Positions 1 through 9,526 of a stretch of 64,000 nt of DNA are shown piece by piece. Every line of letters begins with the position of its first letter. The first letter of the stretch is position 1. The position numbers and the translations under genes were made by a program. Under the pieces are notes generated by a model, which saw only the letters and a list, made by a program, of their open reading frames with translations, made no database searches and was not told where the DNA came from. This DNA is from Catonia carolina (Eukaryota; Arthropoda; Insecta; Hemiptera; Achilidae): assembly GCA_035578175.1 (NCBI GenBank), contig JAQMRL010000004.1, positions 37,006,901 to 37,070,900 of the forward strand, read 5' to 3'.

Positions 1-7
1 ATTAATG

Positions 8-140
8 GTTTTTGCCACAAGTCAAAGACAAGTTTTTTTCTTTCTTACAAAAGCTAAGTGGGCTTAATCTCTTACAATTTCTTAAGAAAAATTGCCACTA
101 GCTAAGAGACGCGTCTTCTCATGAAAGGGATTTTTGTCTT
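8..140 (-). repeat. Interspersed repeat G, fragment
   Basis: The segment running from a GCCACAAGTCAAAGAC motif to GAGACGCGTCTTCTCATGAAAGGGA resembles, in inverted orientation, 57485-57560, where GAGACGCCGCGTCTC, a GGCAATTTTT run and ACTTATGGCAAAA occur in matching order. Strand is assigned relative to the copy near 57.5 kb. Class unknown. The shared short GAGACG...CGTCTC palindrome is the best landmark. No coding capacity is seen. Confidence 0.45.
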
Positions 141-660
141 ATAAAAATTAATATTGTTAATACATTTTTATGTTCGTAATGTCTGTCCAAATAATTAATA
201 TTGAATTTTGAAATTTCGTGTTTCACTGTGTTTAAGTTAAGATCTCTATAAATAAATCTGTTGTTTAGGCTTTATAATAGTGTATGTTTGACATGTTTTC
301 GATGGTCTTAGACTGGAATCGCTCTTAAGTCTCGATGTTTAAATTTGCAGATGTAGGCTACCCCAAAGTTGTATGTATCCCCATTCGCTTTGTACTGTAT
401 TTACAATAAAAGAATGTCACTATAAAATGTAGAAAAATGTATAGGTACATTAGTTTTATGAACAGTCTATAATAATAGGTGAGGGACGGATGGATGTAGT
501 ATATGCAAGCTGATTCATTCGAAGCCTCCATGCGCCAGATGAAATGCCTATACTTATATTCCATAACATGTTCAAGTACTATGAACAAGTAGGCTAAAAA
601 TATTTTCTTAAATGGACAATATTGTAACTTAAAAATAAAAATTGTGAGATATATTAATAA
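141..660. other. AT-rich DNA, nothing recognised
   Basis: Only short reading frames with no family resemblance occur here, the longest a 76-codon minus-strand frame at 358-588. No repeat shared with the rest of the window was noticed. Confidence 0.5.
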
Positions 661-968
661 CCCACCGGGTTGGTCTAGAGGTAAAGTCGTCGCCGCGAGT
701 CAGCTGTTTAACAGCTGTTTTCGAAGACGAACGTTCCTGGTTCAAATCCTAGTAAAGGTAGTTACTTTTACATGGATTTGAATACTAGACATTTGTTACC
801 GGTGTACTTTGATGGTGGGGTTCAATTAACCATACTCTCTCAGGAATGGTCGGCCTGGTTCTGTACAAGACTACACCTCATTTACATCATCCTCATCTCA
901 TTGGGTCACGGGGTTGCTTATTGTTCTGAATTGAACAGATTGTAACGTACACATATTAGGGATTAAAA
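661..968 (+). mobile_element. tRNA-derived SINE, family C, near full length
   Basis: The 5' head has a pol III A-box-like TGGTCTAGAGG and, downstream, a B-box-like GGTTCAAATCC, as in a tRNA. A roughly 230-bp body follows, containing ACCGGTGTACTTTGATGG, TCAGGAATGGTCGGCCTGG and AACAGATTGTAACGTACAC, and it ends in GATTA plus an A-run. The same body occurs at 2802-2992, 17025-17170, 17204-17445 and 48112-48403 on the other strand, so this is a dispersed family. A palindromic CAGCTGTTTAACAGCTG sits between the two boxes. No clear target-site duplication was found here. Confidence 0.85.
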
Positions 969-1983
969 AAAAATTGATTATATAAAAATAAAAAGTTGTA
1001 GTGCCAAGTAATGAAATGGTAAATAAAGTTTATCAATGTTTTTGTTAATTGGTTAATTAGTATTATAATTCTAGATGGAATTCAATGATATACTTGAAAA
1101 CCAGTAGGTAATATTTAATGAAAATTTTAGGTTAGGTTTTTCTACACCAAATATCTTACACGAGAAAATTAAACAGCTTTAAAATTTTATTGCAGCTTGT
1201 CAGATTCCATTTACTTTCGTTTTATAAGAACAGTAAACAATGCGCAAGGAGGGATTGGTTGGTTGTTGTTTATGCAAATTTTAAAGTGCTTTTCCTACAG
1301 CACGATACTGGACATGATGTGGTTGTCTGCAGATCGATGATACTGCTTTGTTACGGTAGTCCAGTCCAATCTGAACTTGTACGGGGTAGATTAGCCCTCA
1401 AATAAAGTTAAACCATCCGATCTGCTGATATCATTTTAATACCCTCTGTTGCTCAATAATTTCAGTTTCTTTTGTTTACAATTTTCGTATTTTCTTTGTT
1501 TCCACATTTTTATCTGATGATCATTACTTTCTTTATTTACTATAATTTTTCAGTTTTATCTTGAAGTACAATATTTTTAGAGGAAGAAAATGTAGTATAC
1601 GCCATAATTACATCTCTTAAAAAACTTAAGCTATCAACATAACTTTCTTTTACATTAAAATTTTCTAAAAAATCTGTATTTATTTTTCTTCGTAAAAACA
1701 AAATATCTCCTACTAACAAATTATCTTAGCTTACTAATAAAGTTTAGTCTTTTGTTTGTTCAATTTAATTTAATGTTCACAATTCGTCGAAAATTTGTCT
1801 ATCCGTGTAATCTAGCAATTATTCAATGACTCAGATGGACACGTTAAGATTTATTAGAATTTGCACTAAACAGGAGACTGATGTGGATCTACTACACACG
1901 ACAAAAAGAATTTCGCTGAATCACAGATCAAAAATTAAATTGTTACAACTAATTCGGCCGATTTGGATGTACTGAGCTTCGAT
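969..1983. other. AT-rich DNA, nothing supported
   Basis: A 71-codon plus-strand frame (1190-1405) is the only notable open stretch. It resembles no family I know, has no visible splice or promoter context, and is a length expected by chance. No repeat match was found within the window. Confidence 0.45.
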
Positions 1984-2067
1984 TTTTTTTTGGTTTAACG
2001 TCCGGCTGTTTTAAAAATATTGCTAATGCAGGCCATGAGAAGGGTGATAGGTGCAAATGAGTAATGA
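1984..2067 (-). mobile_element. SINE family A, 3' tail fragment
   Basis: T-run followed by TGGTTTAACGTCCGGCTGTT and then GCTAATGCAGGCCATGAGAAGGGTGA. This is the inverted form of the family A tail (GCAGTAATTGCATAACAGTCGGACGTTAAACC) seen complete at 28301-28477. The tRNA-like head is missing. Confidence 0.65.
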
Positions 2068-2317
2068 AAAATGAGCTTTGATAAAAGAAAATATGAAAAT
2101 TTTATAGGTAGGCATACCTTTGTTGTTCAGCAATACAGTATTATTAAACATTATCCGCCGCCAAGTATTGTAGTAAAATATAAATTGGTTTATCAAATAA
2201 ATACACAAATAATAAAAATAGAAAAACATAAAAAAATTATTACCAAATTTTAATAATAATGTTTGATACTAATAATAAATATTAATTTTTTCAAAATATG
2301 TTTGTAAAAATAATATA

Positions 2318-2660
2318 CAGTTAAGGCCCCTATACGGACTTCTGTAATTCGGAATTTGCGATAATTCGGACTGCTTATAGAATAAAGTAGGTATAACAGC
2401 TAATATGAAAGTAATATTAAATAAAAAATTAAACATTTTTAATTATTTAAATTAAAATTTTATTAAATTTAAAATTTATCATTTAATGAATTTAGTTTAA
2501 GTTTAATTTAAGTTTTCCTTGAAAAAAAATCTAACATTCAATTAGGCTTATAAGAATTGGTCCTTTTTCTCGAATTTTCACGAAGTAATCTACAATTTGG
2601 AATTTTCCTTAATTCGGACTAGGGCTCCCCCATACAGTCCGAATTAGAGCAGTCTTACCG
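2318..2660. mobile_element. Short pogo/Tigger-like element
   Basis: The left end CAGTTAAGGCCCCTATACGG followed by TTCTGTAATTCGGA, and the right end read in reverse, CGGTAAGACTGCTCTAATTCGGAC with GTATGGGGG, share spaced TTCGGA and CCCC blocks as imperfect terminal inverted repeats. TA dinucleotides flank both ends. The pattern 'CAGT... TTCGGA' is typical of pogo/Tigger ends. The 340-bp interior is pure AT-rich filler with no transposase, so this is a MITE-like derivative. Confidence 0.45.
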
Positions 2661-2801
2661 TATATAGCAATCTGGTTTCGCCAGGAAGTTAAATTTTTTC
2701 GTAAAATTTTCTAATTTATCAAACAAACCTATTACAAAATATTTTAAAATATAACTTAAGTATAACTACACTTTTTTAAAAACAAATTCCTGATATGTGT
2801 A

Positions 2802-2992
2802 CGTTACAATCAGTTCAATTTAAAAACAATAAGCAACCGTATGATCCAATGAGATAAGGATGATGTGCATGACATGCAAATGAGGTGTAGTCTTGTACAG
2901 ATTCAGGCCGATCATTCCTGAGAGAGTGTAGCTAAGCCCAACCATCAAAGTACACCGGTAACCACTGTCTAGTATTCAAACCGTATAAAATT
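2802..2992 (-). mobile_element. SINE family C, 5'-truncated
   Basis: Inverted match to the body of the copy at 661-968: ACGTTACAATCAGTTCAATT, AGGCCGATCATTCCTGAGAGAGTG, CATCAAAGTACACCGGTAACC. The tRNA-like head is absent, as expected for incomplete reverse transcription. Confidence 0.75.
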
Positions 2993-3457
2993 TGCTATTC
3001 TAAACAATAATTTTTTTTTAGCAGTCTGCCTTGTATGGAAGCCCATCAGCAAAGTAGAATGGTAAACGGCCTTACTTGCTGAATCTTTTATTGGATCATT
3101 TAATTCTTTATTTTATAAATTTTTATTTTTACATTCCACTTTATGAAAGCCATTCTCTTTTATTATCACAATTTCCAATATTATAAAAGCATATATCCAC
3201 AGATATTGTACGACCACGAAGACATGAAGAACATGGACACCAGACACATATAACACGTATGTACAAAGAACTCGAACATATAAACATATATTACTATATT
3301 ATTACAGTTAGTTAAATCACGTCGTACTTCTCAGTAACTCTAGTGAAGATTTTAATTTTTGAGTAAAAAATATTTAAACAAGTTAGAAAATTTATTCTAA
3401 CCATTCGGCTATAAATCTGCTCGACGACAATATTGAAAATCAAAGACACAAAAAGGC
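2993..3457. other. AT-rich DNA, nothing recognised
   Basis: No repeat, reading frame or structured motif seen apart from very AT-rich sequence. Confidence 0.5.
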
Positions 3458-3490
3458 AAGAATATTAGATCTTCCATTTCGGTTCACCTG
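3458..3490 (+). repeat. Left fragment of the 116-bp tandem repeat
   Basis: About 32 bp starting AAGAATATTAGATCTTCC and running to GGTTCACCTG match the unit repeated at 5779-6215. It ends exactly at the left LTR of the retrotransposon, so the element has split the edge of the array. The last four bases, CCTG, are duplicated at 5779-5782. Confidence 0.7.
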
Positions 3491-4134
3491 TGTAATAATA
3501 ACTAAATTAGTCCTCACAAAGGTATGCCAATTTTTTTATAGATTTATATTTTCCGCACGAGGGATTAGCCAATTTTGCTGTAATAATAATGTAATGTAAT
3601 AATAATGTGTAATAATAATATATAATTATTATATATTACAAATCGATAAAAACAATTATTATTTTTTCAACAGTATTCTTATCTTTATTATCATCTGTCT
3701 TATCTTTTATATTTACCATCTTAACAAATCTTTATTCATTTAAGCATATTCACATTTTGAACAACAAACACAACCTTCTGATATTATATTTATAGTCTCC
3801 TTGTATTTATTCACCAAGACATTATTTCCTACCCCAACACCTTAGGTTATACAGTAACTAATTAATCGAACTGATAAATTCTTTTCTAATATATATTTTA
3901 ATATATTTTTCTAGAACGAATGTGGGACCTACTAGCTTGCTTAATCTTCAGCCCCACACTAAACTAATTTACAATCTTTATTTCTTCTTCTTAGTTGCTT
4001 AGTAACCATATTTTGTTTATTAAAATTAAATAATTTTTAAATATTTTATTTTAATCAGCTGGAATTATTTATATTTACTTCAATAGACTCAAATATAAAC
4101 AAATCCAGATGTCCATTAAATTTGTCTCATTACA
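3491..4134 (-). repeat. Left (3') LTR
   Basis: 644 bp, TGTAATAATAACTAAATTAG...CTCATTACA. The terminal 154 bp (3981-4134) appear identical to 5625-5778 of the other LTR. The first about 20 bp also match, but most of the middle is not alignable by eye. A potential GTGGG...CCCCAC hairpin lies around 3920-3960. Confidence 0.8.
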
Positions 4135-4153
4135 AATACCCCCACCTTTAAAT
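4135..4153 (-). other. Polypurine tract
   Basis: Read on the minus strand, AAAGGTGGGGGTATT directly abuts the 3' LTR start (TGTAATGAGAC). This is the expected place and composition for the plus-strand primer of an LTR retroelement. Confidence 0.75.
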
Positions 4154-4317
4154 TTTGAAAACAAAGAAAAATTTTTATTATAATTTGAATTTTGAATTTG
4201 TTTGATAAATTTAAATGTTATAAAAAGTGGCCAAAATTTTTTAAAATTATGTTACTAAGCGACCTTACAATATTTACTATTCAAATAAAACTATAAACTA
4301 TAAACACAAACTATAAA

Positions 4318-5143
4318 CTATAAACATGAACGCAACAAAACACAATCAACAACATATGTACATAATTTCTTTTCTTTACACTTATTGTGGTTTGTATACC
4401 TATCAACATTTGGTTTCAAGTCACTATGTTTAACGCATTTATTTACATCTTTCATACTTTCATAGATTAATTTGTTCATAACCTGTGAAATCACTTTTTT
4501 CTTGTTTTGGTCTTCAATCAATTCAACGACTCCTAAATCTACATTTTCTTTTATTGGTTTATCTATATTATGTTCTATTTGATAAGTTCATTTTATCTAA
4601 TTTATCATTTCTTCCTTTGTTTATTCGATCATTTAATGTAATATTTATGGATTTATACTGATCTGAACCTTCAAATTGTTTGTTCATATTTTTTGTTGAT
4701 ATAACCTCAAATACTTGTTTTCTTCTCACATTTTTATCATTATTTTTATTGTCATTACTATCTGTTACAATATTTGGTACTCCTTTTTGTATTGGTTTAA
4801 TATTTTTGTTAACATCTTCTAGACTTTTTCTTACATTCTCTATTATTTTTACATTATCCTGTTTTATCCCTTCTTTAAATTCTCTAATCGCCCTTTCTCG
4901 TTTATCTAATCTTTTATTTAAATCATTACTCAAACTATCTATTCTACAACCCTGTTCCTTTCCCTGTTGTTTTATTAAATCTATTAACTGTTCGAACATA
5001 CTCATGTTTATAATTTCTTTACTATCACTATTATTATTGTTATTATTCATACCCACTGGGTTATATGATGTCTCCAAAGTCCATGAATTCGTCCCCACAT
5101 TTGGGTTGCCAAAATTTGTAATAATAATTAAATTAGTAAACAA
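4318..5143 (-). pseudogene. Gag-like coiled-coil protein, frameshifted
   Basis: The main frame runs from 5143 down to 4568 (191 codons). Coding phase resumes in another frame to 4318 after a single shift near 4590, giving about 280 codons in all. The N-terminal part has an Asn run and SMFEQLIDLIKQQGKEQG, followed by a charged heptad-rich stretch (NDLNKRLDKRERAIREF) predicted to form coiled coil. This is a layout common in insect LTR-element Gag proteins. No zinc knuckle (CX2CX4HX4C) is visible. The first Met lies inside the LTR, so the true start may be a later Met (around 5050 or 5000). Function as Gag is inferred from position behind the PBS and from composition, not from a recognised domain. 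Confidence 0.55.
5093..5111 (-). other. tRNA primer-binding site
   Basis: On the minus strand TGGCAACCCAAATGTGGGG begins 5 bp inside the 5' LTR. It resembles the PBS class complementary to the 3' end of tRNA-Lys (TGGCGCCCAACGTGGGG), with a few mismatches. Position and leading TGG fit a PBS. Confidence 0.75.
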
Positions 5144-5778
5144 TTAATATTTTATTGTTACAATATTTGTTATGCTATGAACATATCTTTCAATTTTTAT
5201 GCACTCACTGTTTAGTTTATTGTGGTTTTATGTTTTATATTTACATCTCAGTTGTCTCCATTATCAATATTATATGGTAAACACTTTATAATACACCAAT
5301 TCTCATCCGATTTTCATAAATTATTTTATAATGTATATATATATTTTAAATTATCAGAACGAATAACGTGGAGACCGACCCTATTCTTTTTATTTCCAAG
5401 CCCCCACTGATAAAATTTCACAATTCTTTAGTTTATTTATGCATGTTCACATATCATTTATATTATTGTAGAATTATTATATCATTGTAATATTATTTAT
5501 ATATTATAATTATTAATAAACGAATTGATTGAGTTTAATGTACGAATGGGACGGACGTTCTAATAAAGCATGTTGTTATCTTGAGGCTTCACGTCCCATT
5601 AAATTAATTTACATCAATTTTTATTTTCTTCTTCTTAGTTGCTTAGTAACCATATTTTGTTTATTAAAATTAAATAATTTTTAAATATTTTATTTTAATC
5701 AGCTGGAATTATTTATATTTACTTCAATAGACTCAAATATAAACAAATCCAGATGTCCATTAAATTTGTCTCATTACA
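5117..5778 (-). repeat. Right (5') LTR
   Basis: 662 bp, TGTAATAATAATTAAATTAG...CTCATTACA. Its last 154 bp match the other LTR without a difference. The middle contains two potential hairpins, GGGACG...CGTCCC around 5550-5600 and GTGG...CCCCAC around 5370-5408, analogous to but not the same as the one in the left LTR. Confidence 0.8.
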
Positions 5779-6215
5779 CCTGATCAAAAATACCTAACCA
5801 TGCTCTAAAGATTAAAAACACAAAATTATATTACGAATGGTCAGCTCCTATTTCTCAATAAACTTAAGAATATTAGATCTTCTATTCCGGTTCACCTGAT
5901 CAAAAATCCTTAACCATGCTTTAAAGATTAAAAACACAAAATTACATTACGATTGGTCAGCTCTTATTTCTCAATAAACTTAAGAATATTAGATCTTCCA
6001 TTCCGGTTCACCTGATCAAAAATACTTAACCATGCTTTAAAGATTAAAAACTCAAAATTATATTACGAATGGTCAGCTCTTATTTCTCAATAAACTTAAG
6101 AATATTAGATCTTCCATTCCTGTTCACCTGATCAAAAATACTTCACCACGCTTTAAAGATTAAAAACACAAAATTATATTACGAATGGTCAGCATTATTT
6201 CTCAATGAACTTAAT
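5779..6215 (+). repeat. 116-bp tandem repeat, about 3.7 units
   Basis: CCTGATCAAAAAT starts at 5779, 5895, 6011 and 6127, an exact 116-bp period. Each unit contains CCATGCT(T/C)TAAAGATTAAAA, CACAAAATTATATTACGAATGG, and a GAATATTAGATCTTCCATTCC end with an AGATCT palindrome. Units differ by only a few substitutions. No protein frame persists. The left edge of the array lies beyond the LTR element at 3458-3490. Confidence 0.9.
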
Positions 6216-6599
6216 CTTATCAGCTAAACAGACCATCAGTATCACGTCTTCATTCTCTCCTTTTCACACCTTCACTCACCTCTTCCATTAATTTTAAAAC
6301 AACTACGTCTTTCTCCGTATAATGAAAAGTTGTACATTGCCAGGACCCAAGAGGAGACCCTTCATCACTTTTAACTAAACGATCACACGGAAGCAACGCT
6401 GCTGAGTGCTGTCTTCGTCAAGATATATTCGAAAATTGTTAAAATATTTACTGAAAGTTTTTGTTTAACTGTTTGTAAATAATTCTTAACTGTTAAAAAA
6501 AGAAGTCTAACTCGTTTTCCTTGTCTTTTCCAAAATCAACACAATGGGCCAAAGATTAGGAATCTTTAATATCATTAGACGCAATAAAACATTTATTTT
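6216..6599. other. Nothing recognised
   Basis: Slightly less AT-rich than its surroundings around 6230-6420 but without a reading frame or a repeat partner in the window. Confidence 0.4.
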
Positions 6600-6880
6600 T
6601 CCTCACTCCTGCATGGGGAATTTTTAATCCAGACTAGAAACGTCACCATCAACATAATCATGGAGGATCTTGTAGAGATACAGCGCTGCCCCCAATTTAC
6701 GATGCTTGTTGAGAGGGTGCAATTCCATGCTTTACACAAACTCTCGTAACTGTCATTGTCAGCAAATTCTCTGTACGTTAGGTATCTCAAGAAGCTTTTC
6801 TGAATGGTTTCAATAAGACTGGTAATCCTGTCATCGCCCCAAACCACGGAATAGTACTCTAAAATAGGGCGGCCGTAAAT
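6600..6880 (-). pseudogene. LINE reverse transcriptase, C-terminal fragment
   Basis: On the minus strand the frame near 6880-6720 reads GRPILEYYSVVWGDDR followed by IETIQKSFLRYLTYREF. This is the block ending the RT domain of many LINEs (R.ILEY.S.VW ... IE.VQ..FLR). The downstream part continues in a second frame as HPLNKHRKLGAALYLYKIL, the usual R.R..A..LYKIL region, so one frameshift is present near 6715. No endonuclease or RT catalytic motif is included. Clade uncertain (Jockey/I-type). Confidence 0.65.
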
Positions 6881-7308
6881 CTGATAAAATTCATTGATAC
6901 TTAATAATAAGAATATTAATAAAATGTTGAAATGGAGTAAAGAAACTCAGTAACTTTATTTGAAGGATTTGCTTTTTCTTATCTGAAAATCATAGTCTAT
7001 ATGCGTGTTATAAAATAAACCCATAATACTTCGAATGATTTAACTACGTGACATTATTGTACGGTTTTATTATTAAACGATTAGTTTTGTTTTTTGGTAG
7101 ATAGTGTTGACAATGAAAATAAAATCTTTTAAAAAATTGCTTTATGAAATTTTAGTTTCATTTTTAAATGAATGTATAATATTTTGTAAAAACATAACGT
7201 GATCCATGTCAATTAGCTGTAGGCTACATACAGTATAATCGTTAATTTTCATTAGTTGTAAATGCAGTGTTTAAATGACGGGTTAAAAACGAACTCTAAA
7301 AAATTTGG
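6881..7308. other. AT-rich DNA, nothing recognised
   Basis: No frame over 60 codons and no shared repeat noticed. Confidence 0.5.
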
Positions 7309-7640
7309 TGTGAAGAAATCACACGACTTTCTCTTGCCAATGTTATTATATATTATTATTTTATTACCTACCTACGTTTAATCAAGAGTAAAATGAAAAA
7401 CATTACCTAATTTTAATCATGAGAGAATGACGTCGCAATCAACCTTTTCAAAAAATGAAAATCAACCTCTTCTCGACTTTAAAGTACGGAAAATCACTAA
7501 TTGACGCTAAACTAAGCTCTGAAGAAAACGATATGGTGCTAACCCTATTTTATAGAGCATAAAATTGTTGTAAATGAAGCAAAAGTCGGTAAAAATATGA
7601 TTTTTTTTAAGATTGCAGCCTTAGTATGACATTTTACGAC
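7309..7640. repeat. Repeat family E, rearranged copy
   Basis: The left part is in minus orientation (AGAAATCACACGACTTTCTCTTGCC, then AATCACTAATTGACGCTAAAC). The right part holds family pieces in plus orientation (AAGTCGGTAAAAATATGA, AAGATTGCAGCCTTAGTATG). The copy is therefore an inverted junction of two family E segments. See 54020-54980 for the fullest copy. Confidence 0.6.
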
Positions 7641-7749
7641 AAAAATGTATATTTTAATTTAAAATATTGGAAATAAAAAAAACTTTTATTTTTTATTTTT
7701 TTGTTAAGCATTATATTTATTTACAATCAGTTATGTAAGTAACATTGGA

Positions 7750-7835
7750 GCGTCAGTTATCCGAACTAATTGGGACCAGAGCGGTTCTGATAATCAAATA
7801 GTTTGAATAATCAAATAAGCGAAGTTATAATATGC
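7750..7835. mobile_element. Possible pogo/Tigger end
   Basis: GCGTCAGTTATCCGAACTAATTGGGACC resembles the terminal block CAGTGAACTCCCGGTTATCCGAA at 36464, which is a typical pogo/Tigger start. The second half (GGTTCTGATAATCAAATAG) resembles a degraded inverted arm. Short and ambiguous. Confidence 0.3.
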
Positions 7836-7861
7836 TATACTGTAAAAAAACAAATGTAATG

Positions 7862-7912
7862 TGCCGGCCGCATTGGCGCAGTTGGTAACCGTGTATTTGA
7901 TCTCGGACTTAG
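7862..7912 (+). mobile_element. SINE family A, head fragment
   Basis: GCCGGCCGCATTGGCGCAGTTGGTAAC matches the first 27 bp of the intact SINE at 28301, including the A-box-like TGGCGCAGTTGG. The match stops soon afterwards. Confidence 0.6.
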
Positions 7913-7939
7913 GGTACGTCCAGATATTCATGTATTTCA

Positions 7940-8112
7940 TTTTTCTACAGATGTTGATTTTCGTTTTGCGTTATTCACACATGATTAAAATTAGGTTATG
8001 TTTTTCATTTTACATTGTTTACTCATGATTAAACAGGTTATATTTTTCACTAAAGGTCTTACATTGACAAGAGAAAGTCGTGTGAGTGTTTCACACCAGA
8101 TTTTTATACTTA
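7940..8112 (+). repeat. Repeat family E, 3' part
   Basis: Contains the family landmarks TTGATTTTCGTTTTGCGTTATTCAC, CATGATTAAAATTAGGTTATG, CTCATGATTAAAC and the terminal GACAAGAGAAAGTCGTGTGAGTG followed by TTTCACACCAGA. Only the distal quarter of the family is present. Confidence 0.75.
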
Positions 8113-9028
8113 AATTTATACGTAAAATAAACTTAGACAAAATGTTAATAGCTGGTTTTATGAATCATTTTAAATTATATTATATTATAAAAGTAAGGAT
8201 TTTGCTTTTATTGGTCAAGTATAATGATTCGTGCCGGTATTTCGTGATAAATGTTTGCTATTATTCATAATCATTATTGTCATGAATAAATTTTCTATAA
8301 CATATTCATTTTTTAAATATTTGGAATTTATGTAGGGTATATTTATATAAAATATTTTTAGGGGTGGTAATAATAATATAATAAAACCATTAAATAAGTG
8401 ACGTAATAGTTTGCATAGTTAATATTCAACCCCTTCTCCATTATTTTATAGATGGGAAAAGGAAATGTTAATTTGACCTGAAAACATACTTTTAGTAATA
8501 AAATACTTTTTCCGATCTACATTTGATAATTTTTTTAAAAAGTTAACATTTAGTTAAAGTTTTGTCACTATTCCTGGAATTTATTTTGATATAACTTCTC
8601 TTTCAAGTTTTATATTGTAATTGTGATATTGTAACATTGTTTAGTAATATTATAGAAATGGAATAAATTGTTTATTGTAAGAAATTGTGTATTGTTTGAG
8701 GTGAAGGGTGTTGAACAAGGATAGTAGTTTACGATGAATGAAAAAATGTTTTGAATAGGATTTCTTGGAAAAGAGGTCCTTGTTATATCTGTTATTGATA
8801 ATTTCTACTATGTTTTGAATTTTTCTGGTAAAACGTAAATGGGTCGCCCATTGTGTATTATTATGTAGTAAATCTATGCCCTTCTGTAGTAGGCCTATAT
8901 TTCTTTTAAGGTGAGATCTTTTGTAAACAACATTTTACGAAGTAAGGTTGGAACTACTGTGTCTAGTTAGTGTGGGCTCTGGTGAAGGATTACATGCTAC
9001 AAATAATAAGATATTTAAGCTCTAAGAA
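8113..9028. other. AT-rich DNA, nothing recognised
   Basis: No frame or repeat match could be supported. Contains one TAGGCCTA hexamer context near 8890 but nothing structured. Confidence 0.45.
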
Positions 9029-9255
9029 GTAAGGAAACTTTCGGAAATCCGGGTTTCTAAAGTATCGGTGAATAAGTGGAAAAACTGCATAGCTCACGTG
9101 GAAAAGGAGTAGAAACGCAACGTGGGATTTTAATTCTTTGAGCGAAGTTCAGGTAAAAAAACTTGTTATAAATTTGGAACAGATTCAAGTAGTGACAACG
9201 GGTGATGAGTCGTCTGATGAAGTTTTGTCGGATGTAGAAGAATTATTACAATAAG
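9029..9255 (+). pseudogene. Tc1/mariner-type transposase, C-terminal tail
   Basis: In pieces of two frames the sequence reads VNKWKNCIAHVEKE, then SLSEVQVKKLVINL and finally a Ser/Asp/Glu-rich end (TGDESSDEVLSDVEELLQ) before a TAA. DDE-type IS630/Tc1/mariner transposases of insects often end with a W...H..K.E motif and such an acidic tail. At least one in-frame stop and one frameshift are present, and no catalytic Asp region is recognisable upstream. Assignment rests on the tail alone. Confidence 0.4.
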
Positions 9256-9420
9256 GTAACCTGTCACAGTACTTTGTTTACAATTAACAACCTTAAGCCT
9301 AGTTACAAATAAATAATTATAAGAATAAGATTATAATTATAATAAGAATTTAAATTAATTATCACAAAATTAACAATTGTAAATTTCCTGTATAACGAAC
9401 GTGACGTTTTTGGATGGATC

Positions 9421-9434
9421 GCGCTACGTAGCGC
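9421..9434. repeat. Perfect 14-bp palindrome
   Basis: GCGCTACGTAGCGC is self-complementary over all 14 bases and unusually GC-rich for its surroundings. Meaning unknown. Confidence 0.6.
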
Positions 9435-9526
9435 ACATATTGCGTATTTTTCTTTCTAACTGTTTTGACTAGATCTCAGCTTAGACGACATGAAGTATAG
9501 AAACGATAACCACCACAGGTACTTAA

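Larger units (their letters stand above)
3491..5778 (-). mobile_element. Non-autonomous LTR retrotransposon (gag-like only)
   Basis: Both LTRs begin TGTAATAATAA and end CTCATTACA on the plus strand (TG...CA). They are flanked by a 4-bp direct repeat CCTG (3487-3490 and 5779-5782). In minus-strand orientation a tRNA primer-binding site lies just inside the 5' LTR and a purine-rich tract just outside the 3' LTR, so all cis signals of an LTR element are present. The interior holds a gag-like frame but no recognisable protease, reverse transcriptase, RNase H or integrase. The 4-bp duplication suits Ty3/Gypsy better than BEL/Pao (usually 5), but without pol the clade is open. Insertion is into a tandem-repeat unit. 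Confidence 0.85.

Noticed and set aside
1190..1405. 71-codon frame as a host gene
   Set aside because: No homology, no splice or promoter context, length expected by chance.
4680..5147. 155-codon plus-strand frame over the LTR interior
   Set aside because: Antisense to the gag-like frame. Its Leu/Phe/Ser-rich composition is the mirror of the charged coiled coil.
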